Assembly (NCBI GenBank): GCA_938007965.1
Contig: CALLMH010000041.1
Span: forward strand, 1 to 51,969
Reading direction: 5' to 3'
Length of the DNA stretch: 51,969 nucleotides
Source: an uncultured Saprospiraceae bacterium
GTDB taxonomy: Bacteria; Bacteroidota; Bacteroidia; Chitinophagales; Saprospiraceae
Of the stretch, positions 8,231 through 16,664 are shown one piece after another. The notes beneath the pieces are model-generated. The model had not been told where the DNA came from and did no database searches. It worked only from the letters and a program-made list of their open reading frames with translations. The position numbers and the translations under genes are program-made. Within the stretch, counting starts at the first letter, position 1; the number at the start of each line of letters is the position of its first letter.

Positions 8231-8914
8231 CTAATCTCGGTCTTTCAGATATCGTTTTTTGATCTCTTCGAAATCAAACTTATATCCAATTTCTTTGCCG
8301 ATAATATAGTTTAGGTATAATTCATTTCCGATCAATGATAGGATACCAGAAACAAAAAAGAATATCTTCATACCACTAAAAGTGGCTACATAATCATTAT
8401 AAAATGGTCGGACGATTAGTAACTCCATAAATGCAATTGATATAGCCGACATGAGCAATACCATGGCGACAGCTTTCGTCCCTTCGTACCAATCCCGGCC
8501 TTGTTTTCTTTTACATTTGCCATAGAGGGTTCTAGCCAATCTATTTTCTGGCTCTAATTTCACGATCGCTTTCAGTACCTTTTCGGATTTTATATATTGC
8601 CCTGTATTGAACAAACAAGCTGCCTTTTTGAAGAGGAGGTCATTGTATATGTTTACTCCATTGTACTCATATATATTATCTACGATCGTCACTTCGATCA
8701 GTCGATCTACCTTGGATAAGTATTTGTGATACTTCCCGATTTCGAACAGACATAAGACATAGTCGAGGTCAATATCAATCCGGTCATCATAGTTTAGTTG
8801 ATTGACTATAGATCTATTATCCTCGTAAAATCTGACTTTGTCACGGAAAGCCTTGGTACCCATGCGATGGTACTCGAAGTAGAAGTTCTTATTTTTAGGC
8901 GGATTAAAATTCAC
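8231..8914 (-). CDS. TPR-like protein with two C-terminal membrane segments
   Basis: This 227-residue protein has no family I can name. Residues 50-130 look like two or three degenerate tetratricopeptide helices (LDYVLCLFEIGKYHKYL, then LLFKKAACLFNTGQYIKSEKVL and LEPENRLARTLYGKCKR). Two hydrophobic segments follow at about 147-168 and 182-204, and the C-terminus is charged (EEIKKRYLKDRD). That predicts a cytoplasmic TPR-like platform anchored in the inner membrane. Its start overlaps the stop of the upstream cyclase gene by four bases (ATGA), so the two are translationally coupled, but no functional link is known to me. Confidence 0.75.
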   Translation of the reverse strand: MNFNPPKNKNFYFEYHRMGTKAFRDKVRFYEDNRSIVNQLNYDDRIDIDLDYVLCLFEIGKYHKYLSKVDRLIEVTIVDNIYEYNGVNIYNDLLFKKAACLFNTGQYIKSEKVLKAIVKLEPENRLARTLYGKCKRKQGRDWYEGTKAVAMVLLMSAISIAFMELLIVRPFYNDYVATFSGMKIFFFVSGILSLIGNELYLNYIIGKEIGYKFDFEEIKKRYLKDRD

Positions 8915-9666
8915 TCTTTTATCAGCTTGTATATGATTGGTTTCGATGGACTTGCATCCAATTCAAAACTTGCAATCTGGATATTTAACAAATATAAACC
9001 ATCTGGAGCATTATTGTTTACAAAAACCATCTCGGTGATTGTCTTTTTATTGTCAATTGTACTTGGGTACGACCAAAACGCTTTGTGGGCGAGTAATAAT
9101 CCATCGTCCTGCTCACGATCTACAGAGGGCAGATCGAGTAGGAGATGTTGTATTCCTTGATCGACGATATATTTCACGGCTTCATGATGGATGTAAGGCG
9201 GATTCGTTCCGCTATAGATTCTTCTTTTTTTGTCATCGCTATTGGGAAGTGTTCTGATGATTAGTGCATTGGGACATTCTTTGCGGATACTGTTTTCTAA
9301 TTGGGATTTGGTGATTACTTTATCTCCGTTGTCCATTGCTTGAGGATAGATGGATATGACCTGGGCGATATGGTGATAGTCCGTAAGCACTTCATTAATC
9401 GTAATGGGCTCTGTGGCTATGTGACCGACGCACTCTGTATGGGTGCCATTTCCGTGGGGGTTGAGATGTATATTTTTGAAGTTGACTCCACCGCCCTGCA
9501 ATGTGTCTCCTACCCAGTCTTCGGATCGTACAGGGTCAGCTGTAAAGTGTGGTGCCCAAAAACAATTAGGCGCATCACTTCCAGGAACCAAGGGTACAGA
9601 AATATCTATACCATCCGATAAATCAGCTTTATAGTTTATTCCATTATGACTCAGTGATATTTTCAT
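8911..9666 (-). CDS. Cyclase / kynurenine formamidase-like metal-dependent hydrolase
   Basis: This 251-residue protein belongs to the cyclase family that includes bacterial arylformamidase. The metal-binding signature appears as HGNGTHTECVGH, giving His71, His76, Glu78 and His82 where typical members have HxGTHxDxPxH; the usual Asp is replaced by Glu. Upstream SVPLVPGSDAPNCFWAP and downstream LLLDLPSVDREQDDG also fit. No signal peptide is seen. The change from Asp to Glu and the absence of kynurenine genes nearby make arylformamidase activity uncertain, so a generic hydrolase call is safer. The next gene overlaps it by four bases. Confidence 0.8.
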   Translation of the reverse strand: MKISLSHNGINYKADLSDGIDISVPLVPGSDAPNCFWAPHFTADPVRSEDWVGDTLQGGGVNFKNIHLNPHGNGTHTECVGHIATEPITINEVLTDYHHIAQVISIYPQAMDNGDKVITKSQLENSIRKECPNALIIRTLPNSDDKKRRIYSGTNPPYIHHEAVKYIVDQGIQHLLLDLPSVDREQDDGLLLAHKAFWSYPSTIDNKKTITEMVFVNNNAPDGLYLLNIQIASFELDASPSKPIIYKLIKE

Positions 9667-9715
9667 GTCAGAAAGATATGAAAATCAAATTATAGACACA
9701 ATCAGACCTTATCTC

Positions 9716-10456
9716 TTATTTTTTTGGTGCGGCCAATGCAGCTCCGACTATCCCTGCATTATTGAGCATTTTGGCTGGGACTACAGTCGCAGAACAATCA
9801 ATATACTCTTCATATTTATGGAATTTCTTACTTATACCTCCACCGATGATGATATGATCGGGAGACAATACAAATTCCAAATGGTTGAGCACTTTATTGA
9901 GCTCTTTGCCCCAGGTTTTGTAAGATAGATCTTTGGTCTCTCTTGCATGATTAGAAATATATTTTTCTACCACACTTTCTTTCCATTTTAGATGTCCCAA
10001 TTCAGTATTGGGAATTAGTACACCATTGCTGAATACAGCAGACCCAATACCCGTGCCCAATGTCAATAATATAACCAATCCTTTATTCTCTTTATCCCCA
10101 CCGAATTTTTGCTCAGCCATTCCAGCTGCATCTGCATCATTGATGACATTAATCGGTGATTTGAGTTTTTTATTTAAGAAGCCAACTATCGGAAAATCCA
10201 ACCATGTATCATCGATATTACTTGCGGATAGCGCTACACCATCTTTGATAATTGCAGGAAATCCCATTCCTATCGGTTTTCCTTTCCAGTTGAAATCTTC
10301 TACTAATTTCTTCATGACTTCGGTCATGGATTGGGGTGTAGCGGGTTTGGGAGTAGGGTACTTGATCCTATCCGTAATTAATTTACCTTCTTCTACATTT
10401 ACTATTGCTCCTTTGATGCCCGTAGCTCCAACATCAATTCCTAAAATCTCTTTCAT
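9716..10456 (-). CDS. ppgK: Polyphosphate glucokinase (ROK-related)
   Basis: This 246-residue sugar kinase most resembles the polyphosphate/ATP glucokinase family known from actinobacteria. The phosphate-1 loop is GIDVGATGIKG (6-16), the catalytic Asp is in INDADAAGMAE (Asp107), and the phosphate-2 loop is LGTGIGSAVF (133-142). The polyphosphate-family landmarks RIKYPTPKPATP near residue 30 and ELGHLKW at 152-158 are present, and the zinc-binding cysteine motif of classical ROK proteins is absent. It would phosphorylate glucose to glucose 6-phosphate using polyphosphate or ATP. An imperfect operator-like inverted repeat AGATCA-N6-TGATCT lies just upstream at 10472-10489. The donor preference cannot be read from sequence alone. 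Confidence 0.82.
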   Translation of the reverse strand: MKEILGIDVGATGIKGAIVNVEEGKLITDRIKYPTPKPATPQSMTEVMKKLVEDFNWKGKPIGMGFPAIIKDGVALSASNIDDTWLDFPIVGFLNKKLKSPINVINDADAAGMAEQKFGGDKENKGLVILLTLGTGIGSAVFSNGVLIPNTELGHLKWKESVVEKYISNHARETKDLSYKTWGKELNKVLNHLEFVLSPDHIIIGGGISKKFHKYEEYIDCSATVVPAKMLNNAGIVGAALAAPKK

Positions 10457-10520
10457 CTATATCTCTGTGACAGATCATTTATTTGATCTACGGTTTATAA
10501 TATTATTTGGTGTATTGAGA

Positions 10521-10555
10521 TTTTTTAACAAGACACAGTTACTCTTGTCAAAAAA
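10521..10555 (-). terminator. Terminator after the PKD-cyclophilin gene
   Basis: TTTTTTAACAAGA and TCTTGTCAAAAAA form a 13-bp stem with one mismatch around a 9-base loop. It is symmetric, with T/A tracts on both arms, so it could work in either direction. It lies eight bases after the cyclophilin stop codon and ahead of ppgK. The sequence CACAGTTACT occurs both in its loop (10534) and over the cyclophilin gene end (10558). Confidence 0.65.
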
Positions 10556-10562
10556 CACACAG

Positions 10563-11456
10563 TTACTTTATGACCTTCACTTTGAGGATCTTTACATCTT
10601 TTTTTGGTCGATCTGATCCATCAGTTTCTACTTCAGCTATTTTATCGACTACATCTAGCCCTTTTACTACTATACCAAATACGGTATAGTCCTGATCTAA
10701 AAATGGAGTTCCACCTTGATTGATATATGCTTCTTTTGTTTCCTCGGTGTAGGTAATACTTTTTCTCGTTTCCATACTTTCGAGCACATCGGACGTTGCT
10801 TTTTGTCCATGCACTATGTAAAACTGAGATCCTGAGGATGCTTTCTTAGGATTTGATGGTCCACCTGTTCTTGCAGCGGCCAGTGCACCTTTGACGTGAG
10901 CATATTCTTCTGTGAACTCTGCGGGTACCGTATATCCTGGACCACCAGTACCTAATCTAGCTCCTGGCTTTGCATTTTTACTATTCGGATCGCCACCTTG
11001 GATCATGAAGCCGTCTATAACCCTATGAAAGAGCAATCCATCATAGTATCCTTGCTCGGCTAGTTTTATGAAGTTGTCCCTATGTTTAGGAGTTCCGTCG
11101 TACAATCTGATCGTCATAGTACCATAGTTGGTTTCCATAGACAGAAGACAATCTTGAGGAGGGTCGATAATTATCTCTTGAGTGGACTCGCTCATTTTAT
11201 TTCCTTTTTTAGCGATTAGTTTCACATCATATTTTCCTGATAGATAATATTTATGCTCTGGAGATGTCTCGGTCGATGTTTTACCATCTCCAAAATCCCA
11301 CAAATAACTTTCGGCTTTTTCTGAGTTATTGGTAAATGCAATTTTGCTTGGTGCTTTTTTATCATCCGCAACGATAGCGAATTTTGAAAGCGGTTTTGCA
11401 CATGATGCAAGCATCAATATTATACATGCAAATACATTAAATCTTATTAATTTCAT
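10563..11456 (-). CDS. Lipoprotein: PKD-like domain fused to cyclophilin-type peptidylprolyl isomerase
   Basis: This 297-residue protein begins with a lipoprotein signal ending in LASC (Cys19). Residues about 35-95 form a PKD-like domain: FTNNSEKAESYLWDFGDGKT then SPEHKYYLSGKYDVKLIA, with the diagnostic WDFGDG motif. The rest is a cyclophilin domain with FHRVIDGFMIQGGDP, ARLGTGGPGYTVPAEF, ARTGGPSNPKKASSGSQFYI and DYTVFGIVVKGLDVVDKIA. It should isomerise prolyl bonds in the periplasm or at the cell surface. A PKD domain on a foldase is unusual and may hold it near polysaccharide or surface protein. A second lipoprotein cyclophilin lies 36 bases upstream in the same operon, so they probably arose by duplication. 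Confidence 0.92.
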   Translation of the reverse strand: MKLIRFNVFACIILMLASCAKPLSKFAIVADDKKAPSKIAFTNNSEKAESYLWDFGDGKTSTETSPEHKYYLSGKYDVKLIAKKGNKMSESTQEIIIDPPQDCLLSMETNYGTMTIRLYDGTPKHRDNFIKLAEQGYYDGLLFHRVIDGFMIQGGDPNSKNAKPGARLGTGGPGYTVPAEFTEEYAHVKGALAAARTGGPSNPKKASSGSQFYIVHGQKATSDVLESMETRKSITYTEETKEAYINQGGTPFLDQDYTVFGIVVKGLDVVDKIAEVETDGSDRPKKDVKILKVKVIK

Positions 11457-11492
11457 TATAATCTTTTTCGTATTCTTTGATCAACTCTGGAC

Positions 11493-12137
11493 TTACTTGC
11501 CCATTCTTACTTTCATTTCCACATTTTCGAGAGGTCTCTGTCCATCTTTTTTGACAGCGGCAATCTTATCTATCACTTCCATGCCAGAGATCAACTCTCC
11601 GAATACTGTGTAATCAGCGTCTAATCCCGGTGTGCCACCAATAGATTTATATTTCGCTCTTTGATCTTCATTGTATTTGAATCCTTTTTGATTTTCAAAA
11701 TTATCCAATTGTGCATCTGTCTGTACTCTTCCTTGCACGATATAGAATTGAGATCCCGAAGACATTTTTTGTGGATTTGATGCTCCTCCTGTTCTAGCTG
11801 CAGCTAATGTGCCCTTGAAGTGTGGTGCGCCAATCTCTGCATCAATCCTATATCCTGGACCTCCAGAACCCAGTCTCACGCTGAGATCTGCCCCTCTCGA
11901 ATTCGGGTCTCCCCCCTGAATCATGAATCCTTCGATGACTCGGTGAAATATGAGTCCATCGTAGAATCCATCCTTCGTCAGTTTGATGAAATTCTCTTTG
12001 TGTTTTGGAGTAGAATCGTACAATTCCGCCACCATATTCCCATATTCGGTCTCTATCGTCACGTAAGTCTTAGAGTCAGAATTACATGCGGACATAAATG
12101 CGAATCCAAGAATGAGTGCAAAAAATTTAAATTTCAT
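11493..12137 (-). CDS. Lipoprotein cyclophilin-type peptidylprolyl isomerase
   Basis: This 214-residue protein has a lipoprotein signal with lipobox MSAC (Cys18) and a single cyclophilin domain: FHRVIEGFMIQGGDPNSRG, RLGSGGPGYRIDAEIG, ARTGGASNPQKMSSGSQFYI and DYTVFGELISGMEVIDKIA. It lacks the PKD-like insertion of its downstream neighbour but shares its C-terminal layout, including the insert between SGSQFYIV and DADYTVFG. It probably assists folding of exported proteins. The two isomerase genes and the small gene at 12155 appear to be one minus-strand operon. Confidence 0.92.
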   Translation of the reverse strand: MKFKFFALILGFAFMSACNSDSKTYVTIETEYGNMVAELYDSTPKHKENFIKLTKDGFYDGLIFHRVIEGFMIQGGDPNSRGADLSVRLGSGGPGYRIDAEIGAPHFKGTLAAARTGGASNPQKMSSGSQFYIVQGRVQTDAQLDNFENQKGFKYNEDQRAKYKSIGGTPGLDADYTVFGELISGMEVIDKIAAVKKDGQRPLENVEMKVRMGK

Positions 12138-12154
12138 ATTTAATTGTTATTTAT

Positions 12155-12541
12155 TTAACCTAATTCGTGCTCTGCAAAACCTCCGTTCAGTTTTTCTAGC
12201 GCGTCGAAATATTTAATTATTTTCTTCTTCAAAAACTTTTCTTGATCATCGATTCCTTTCACTTCGAATGAATTGCCTTCTTTCCAGTGTGGCCATCCAT
12301 CTTGATCACGACCTTCGAATATATAGTAGCCATCTTCTTCTAATAGTGTACATACTGCGATATGCATGAGGTCTTGTTTTTCTTCTTTCGAAAAACCTAC
12401 TTCGTCATTCCATCTTCCTAGCTCCTGTATTCCTATCAGATATAAGATTGATTGGAAATCGGGTAGTACTTTTTTACCCATCGAATCTTTGACGATGTGT
12501 CTTATACGCAACCAATCAAAATCTAACTTCCACTCACTCAT
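12155..12541 (-). CDS. Conserved hypothetical protein
   Basis: This 128-residue protein is not one I can name. It is acidic and aromatic-rich (MSEWKLDFDWLRIRHIVKDSM, then DGYYIFEGRDQDGWPHWKEG), with no signal peptide, cysteine pair or membrane segment. Short alpha-helical parts at both ends flank a central DGYY-WPHW section. It is the first gene of the minus-strand cyclophilin cluster and ends 17 bases before the next gene. The tight spacing supports a real gene, probably a cytoplasmic protein conserved in Bacteroidota. Confidence 0.7.
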   Translation of the reverse strand: MSEWKLDFDWLRIRHIVKDSMGKKVLPDFQSILYLIGIQELGRWNDEVGFSKEEKQDLMHIAVCTLLEEDGYYIFEGRDQDGWPHWKEGNSFEVKGIDDQEKFLKKKIIKYFDALEKLNGGFAEHELG

Positions 12542-12894
12542 ATAATATTCTACTTGTTAATAAATACTATCAATATTTAAAGTGCAACTATGAAATTAAA
12601 ATCTTTCATTAATTCTGCCAAGTTTAAGGTCTTGATTCTATTCATTAAGTCGCAAATATAATATTATCATATTAAGTCAAGGTTCTATTTACTAATTTAA
12701 TAAAAGGGAGAAAATGAGTTGGGGAATACAATAAAATCCTTGCAATATCTTCAAATTGGAACCGTTAATTTTCTGATGAGCAGTTTTTTAAATTTTCTAT
12801 AAGTCAAAAAGGATAAAAAAATACTCATATTTGCAAGCTTTAGAAATAGTCAGTTAAATGTTTCGATGGATTTCAGGCAAATTCAAAGTAAGCA
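12542..12894. other. Divergent AT-rich intergenic region
   Basis: No gene, RNA or repeat was recognised in this 353-bp gap between divergent genes. CATATTTG at about 12831-12838 is one mismatch from TAnnTTTG and could drive the plus-strand gene, but no matching -33 element is clear. Confidence 0.4.
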
Positions 12895-15018
12895 TTGACT
12901 CAAATTAAATTATCTGTGATCAACGAAATATCATTTCAATATCCTACTTGGTATATCATCTTCTGCTTAGTGCTAGGATTGATATACGCATTCTCTCTGT
13001 ACTTTAGGGACAGTAAGTTTACCGAGTCCCCAAAATGGTCTAGGTGGATAATGGGTGTACTGAGATTTCTAGCGGTATCAGCTATATCTATATTATTACT
13101 ATCGCCTCTTGTGAAGTCCATCACTGAAGACGTCAAGCAGCCCATCGTAGTCATGGCTGAGGATGCATCCCAATCTATCGTCGCTAACCTGACCGAAGAA
13201 GAGGTCGCTGCAAAGAAGAGTGAACTGAACCAAATCGCAGAAAAACTATCCGAAAAATATGAAGTCAAACGATTGGTGATCGGAGATAAGGTAAACAATG
13301 GCGCGATTGATAGTTTCGGGTATAAGGTTACGAATCTATCAGAGTCACTAGAGTTCATCTACGATAACTATGGAGATCAAAATCTTGGTGCAATCATCAT
13401 GAGTACTGACGGCATATACAATGAAGGTAAGAATCCACTCTATGCAAAAGTGAATCTCTCCTCTCCGCTCTATGTAGTGGCGCAAGGGGATACGACGATC
13501 AAAAAAGATGTGTCCATAAAAAATGTATTTAACAATAAAATTGCCTATCTCGGAGATAAATTTTCTATCCAAATAGATGTTGCGGCCAAGAACTGTAATG
13601 GCAGATCTACTAATTTATCAGTTTCGAGATCGGAAAATGGAAATACAAAAAGAATCTCATCTGACAATATCAAAATCAATAAAGAAGACTACTTCACTAC
13701 CAAAGAGATTATAATCGATGCCGATAAGGTAGGACTCAATAAATATAGAATAGCGCTGACAACCGTCGAAGGAGAAGTTACAAAGGCCAATAATTACAAG
13801 GATATATTTATAGAGGTCTTAGATGCGAGACAGAAAATACTCTTGCTAGCGCATGGATCTCATCCGGATCTTACGGCTATGAAGTCAGTCATCAGTTCTA
13901 ATAAAAACTATGAAGTAGATATCCACTATCCAGAAGATACCGACCTCAATGTCAATAAATATGATCTTGTAGTGTTGCACAATCTGCCATCTGACAAATA
14001 TCCGATCGCGGTAGAATTGTCAAATATGAATAAAAAAAGAACGCCAAGATTATTCGTCGTAGGTGCGCAATCCAGTCTATCAGGCGTCAATAAAGCCCAA
14101 GATAATATCCGAATCACAGGCAACAGTGCCAGCCTTGAAGATATCCAAGCCGATGTAGTTAAGACATTCAATAGTTTTACAGTCGATGATCAATTGGGTG
14201 CAAACTTGAAAAGGTTTCCGCCTCTTATTGCTCCGTTTGGACAGTATACATCTCCGGCAGGGGCCAACGTTCTACTCAATCAGAACATCAAAAAAATAGG
14301 AACAGATTATCCACTTCTCAGTTTCTTAGATCAAAGTGGCATCAAGACGGGTGTATTGGTCGGAGAAGGAATTTGGAAATGGCGTTTGTTTGATTTCTTA
14401 GAGAATGAAAATTATGATGTCGTGACGAGTGTGATCAATAAGACCATTCAATTCTTGAGTACGAAAGAAGACAAGAGAAAGTTTCGAGTCAGCACATCTA
14501 AGAATCTCTATAAAGAGAATGAACAGATTACATTTGATGCTCAACTATACAATGACAACTATGAAATGATCAATGAGCCAGATGTATTCGTGACTTTGAT
14601 CAATCAGGATAAGAAAGAATATAAGTTTACCTTTAGTAGATCGAGCAATTACTATACACTATCAGCTGGGATGTTGCCCGCCGGGAGATATACGTATACT
14701 TCAAAGGTCAACTATAACGGAGAAGCACTAGAGCAAAAAGGATCGTTCTCAGTACAGAATATACAACTAGAACTATACGATCTTACTGCAAGACACGACT
14801 TACTGAGGTCACTCACAGACAAATACGGAGGTGAAGTATTCTTAAGTGGAAAATCTGAAAGCCTAGCGGAACGTATATTGACAAACAATAAAATAAAGCC
14901 TATCATATATCAATCTTCGGATACGAAATCAGTCATTAATTTTAAATGGTTATTCGGATTAATCCTCTTTTTGTTGTGTTTAGAGTGGTTCTTGAGGCGA
15001 TATATGGGTAGTTATTAG
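12895..15018 (+). CDS. Membrane protein with von Willebrand-like extracytoplasmic domain
   Basis: This 707-residue frame begins with TTG at 12895, just after a stop codon at 12889; GTG at 12916 is an equally plausible start, giving about 700 residues beginning before ISFQYPTWYIIF. Two hydrophobic segments lie near residues 16-36 and 50-70 and one at the C-terminus (INFKWLFGLILFLLCLEWFL, ~686-705). Between them the sequence PIVVMAEDASQSI resembles a degenerate MIDAS strand (DxSxS) of a VWA-like fold, followed by immunoglobulin-like strands. Such proteins are widespread in Bacteroidota and often called VWA-domain or glutamine-amidotransferase-like proteins, without known function. Topology suggests a large periplasmic loop. 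It has no operon partner visible here. Confidence 0.82.
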   Translation: MTQIKLSVINEISFQYPTWYIIFCLVLGLIYAFSLYFRDSKFTESPKWSRWIMGVLRFLAVSAISILLLSPLVKSITEDVKQPIVVMAEDASQSIVANLTEEEVAAKKSELNQIAEKLSEKYEVKRLVIGDKVNNGAIDSFGYKVTNLSESLEFIYDNYGDQNLGAIIMSTDGIYNEGKNPLYAKVNLSSPLYVVAQGDTTIKKDVSIKNVFNNKIAYLGDKFSIQIDVAAKNCNGRSTNLSVSRSENGNTKRISSDNIKINKEDYFTTKEIIIDADKVGLNKYRIALTTVEGEVTKANNYKDIFIEVLDARQKILLLAHGSHPDLTAMKSVISSNKNYEVDIHYPEDTDLNVNKYDLVVLHNLPSDKYPIAVELSNMNKKRTPRLFVVGAQSSLSGVNKAQDNIRITGNSASLEDIQADVVKTFNSFTVDDQLGANLKRFPPLIAPFGQYTSPAGANVLLNQNIKKIGTDYPLLSFLDQSGIKTGVLVGEGIWKWRLFDFLENENYDVVTSVINKTIQFLSTKEDKRKFRVSTSKNLYKENEQITFDAQLYNDNYEMINEPDVFVTLINQDKKEYKFTFSRSSNYYTLSAGMLPAGRYTYTSKVNYNGEALEQKGSFSVQNIQLELYDLTARHDLLRSLTDKYGGEVFLSGKSESLAERILTNNKIKPIIYQSSDTKSVINFKWLFGLILFLLCLEWFLRRYMGSY

Positions 15019-15184
15019 TCACATGATCTATACTTTTTTGTTCTAAAGACTAGCACAAGTGCATGATTTGTCAAATTATCTATTATTTTTGAGCGGATGT
15101 AAATTATTCTACCTTAACATATTACGAAAATTAGTATAAGCTTAGGATGAATAAATGAGCACAGAAAAATAAAATTTTAAACTT

Positions 15185-15532
15185 ATGAAGAAGATATTGT
15201 TATTAGTTTTAATGGTCATAGGGACAACCATGGCATATGGTCAGATCAAAAATCAAACAGTAGAATACGTACAGGAAACAGAAATGAAAGCGCTAATGTC
15301 AGAATTGACCTCGGCGGATCAGAACGTAGTATTTTCAAAAAATCAAACGGCGAAGTTAGAGCGCGTATTCTTTAATAAGGCAAAGGAGATTGTTGCAATC
15401 AGAAAAGCTGATCTCAAAAAGGATGAATATTCTAAAGCGCACTTGAAAATTGAGAAAAAATATATTGCTAAAATTGAAGCAGAACTTACACCTGTTCAAA
15501 AAGCAGCTTTTAGAAAAAGGAATAAAAGATAG
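15185..15532 (+). CDS. Small secreted protein, LTxxQ-like
   Basis: This 115-residue protein has a clear Sec signal peptide (KKILLLVLMVIGTTMAYGQ, cleavage likely after residue 19) and a helical, lysine-rich mature part. Near the C-terminus, ELTPVQKAAFRKR recalls the LTxxQ motif of Spy/CpxP-type periplasmic chaperones and repeats in related small proteins. Only one such motif is obvious, and the sequence NVVFSKNQTAKLERVFFNKAK may be a divergent second. It would act in the periplasm. A clean terminator follows at 15570. The chaperone relationship is suggested by pattern only. Confidence 0.72.
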   Translation: MKKILLLVLMVIGTTMAYGQIKNQTVEYVQETEMKALMSELTSADQNVVFSKNQTAKLERVFFNKAKEIVAIRKADLKKDEYSKAHLKIEKKYIAKIEAELTPVQKAAFRKRNKR

Positions 15533-15569
15533 ATCTAGAAGATCATCCATATACTAATTGAGAAATAGA

Positions 15570-15603
15570 AGAGACCTGACTGCCAAAGTTAGGTCTCTTT
15601 TTT
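15570..15603 (+). terminator. Rho-independent terminator
   Basis: AGAGACCT and AGGTCTCT form an 8-bp perfect stem around a 13-base loop and are followed by seven T residues, 38 bases after the end of the small secreted protein gene. Confidence 0.85.
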
Positions 15604-15804
15604 ATTGACGCTATGTTAAGGTATGTTCAGAAGTAATGGCACTTTCTGAATTTTGATATTTTATAAAGTTGCTGAACCAAATTAAAGTGGCCTTAGTGAG
15701 TGTAGTTTTTAGGCTAAAAGACCAATAAGCAGAGTGATCTTTTCAGAAGTAGTTAGTCACGCTTCCGAACTGAGTTGAGATGTTTTTTTAAAAGGATCTT
15801 TTCA

Positions 15805-16497
15805 TTAATTCCGCCCTGGCCCGTTGTAAATTATTAGACTAATACCAAAGACCATCATATCTTCATCAAAAGACGAGGCTGGAGAACTACTATCTGGAAG
15901 TAGCTCTAATTCCAAGGCTTGTAGATTATAAGGTTCCCAATTTACAGACACAAAAGGCCTCAAAGAAAATGAAGTATTATTCGATACAGATTCTAGCATG
16001 ATGTAAAATCTACTGCTCAGGGCGTTCTGCTTTAGGATTTCTATATTCTCTGTATTGATACTCGTCTTGTTTCTATATTTTATTTGTTGGTATCCTATAT
16101 TCGCTCCATACCCAAACCATCCAAAATAGTTTTCTAGGCCGATGTATATATTACTAAGAGAAGTTTTCCATTCTGTACTGAATGAATCTCCAGCGGCTAT
16201 TGATACATTTTTTACGTCGCTGTCACCTCTTACTGAAGATATACCCATATCGATTCCGATATGATTTCCGAATACATATCGAGCCCCCAGTTCTATTCCA
16301 TTTAAGAATCTAGGCTGCTTAAGCACCTTTCCATTTTCATTGAACTGAGCACTGTATCTGTCAAATATATCAGCTGTCTTTTCTAAAGACATGTAATTTC
16401 CAGTATATCCTATTTTGATATTGAATTGAGCACTTGCGGAGCACACAATACAGAGAAACAAAGAACAAACTAACCCTCTAAAGTACGGTATTGACAT
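15805..16497 (-). CDS. Secreted protein, probable outer-membrane beta-barrel
   Basis: The chosen start is the ATG at 16497, which gives about 230 residues beginning MSIPYFRGLVCSLFLCIVCSA with a signal peptide ending SASAQ. An upstream in-frame ATG at 16554 would add 19 basic residues that would mask the signal. The mature part alternates hydrophobic and polar residues in short strands (IGYTGNYMSL, GIELGARYVFG, IGIDMGISSVRG, IYIGLENYFGWFGYGANIGY) and ends GISLIIYNGPGRN, a pattern typical of small outer-membrane barrels. I recognise no specific family. It is a single gene, convergent with the plus-strand gene before it. Confidence 0.7.
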   Translation of the reverse strand: MSIPYFRGLVCSLFLCIVCSASAQFNIKIGYTGNYMSLEKTADIFDRYSAQFNENGKVLKQPRFLNGIELGARYVFGNHIGIDMGISSVRGDSDVKNVSIAAGDSFSTEWKTSLSNIYIGLENYFGWFGYGANIGYQQIKYRNKTSINTENIEILKQNALSSRFYIMLESVSNNTSFSLRPFVSVNWEPYNLQALELELLPDSSSPASSFDEDMMVFGISLIIYNGPGRN

Positions 16498-16664
16498 GAT
16501 TACTTTTATTTTATATTTATTCAAAAGGTACCTATTTCGATACCGACTTTTCAATTTGCTACTATAAAAGGTGCATTATCCGATGTAATTTTCTACAAAT
16601 TATAGCATTTGAAATTGACCGGACAAACTTTCCAAATTCGAAAATCGACCTATAGAAAGGCACA

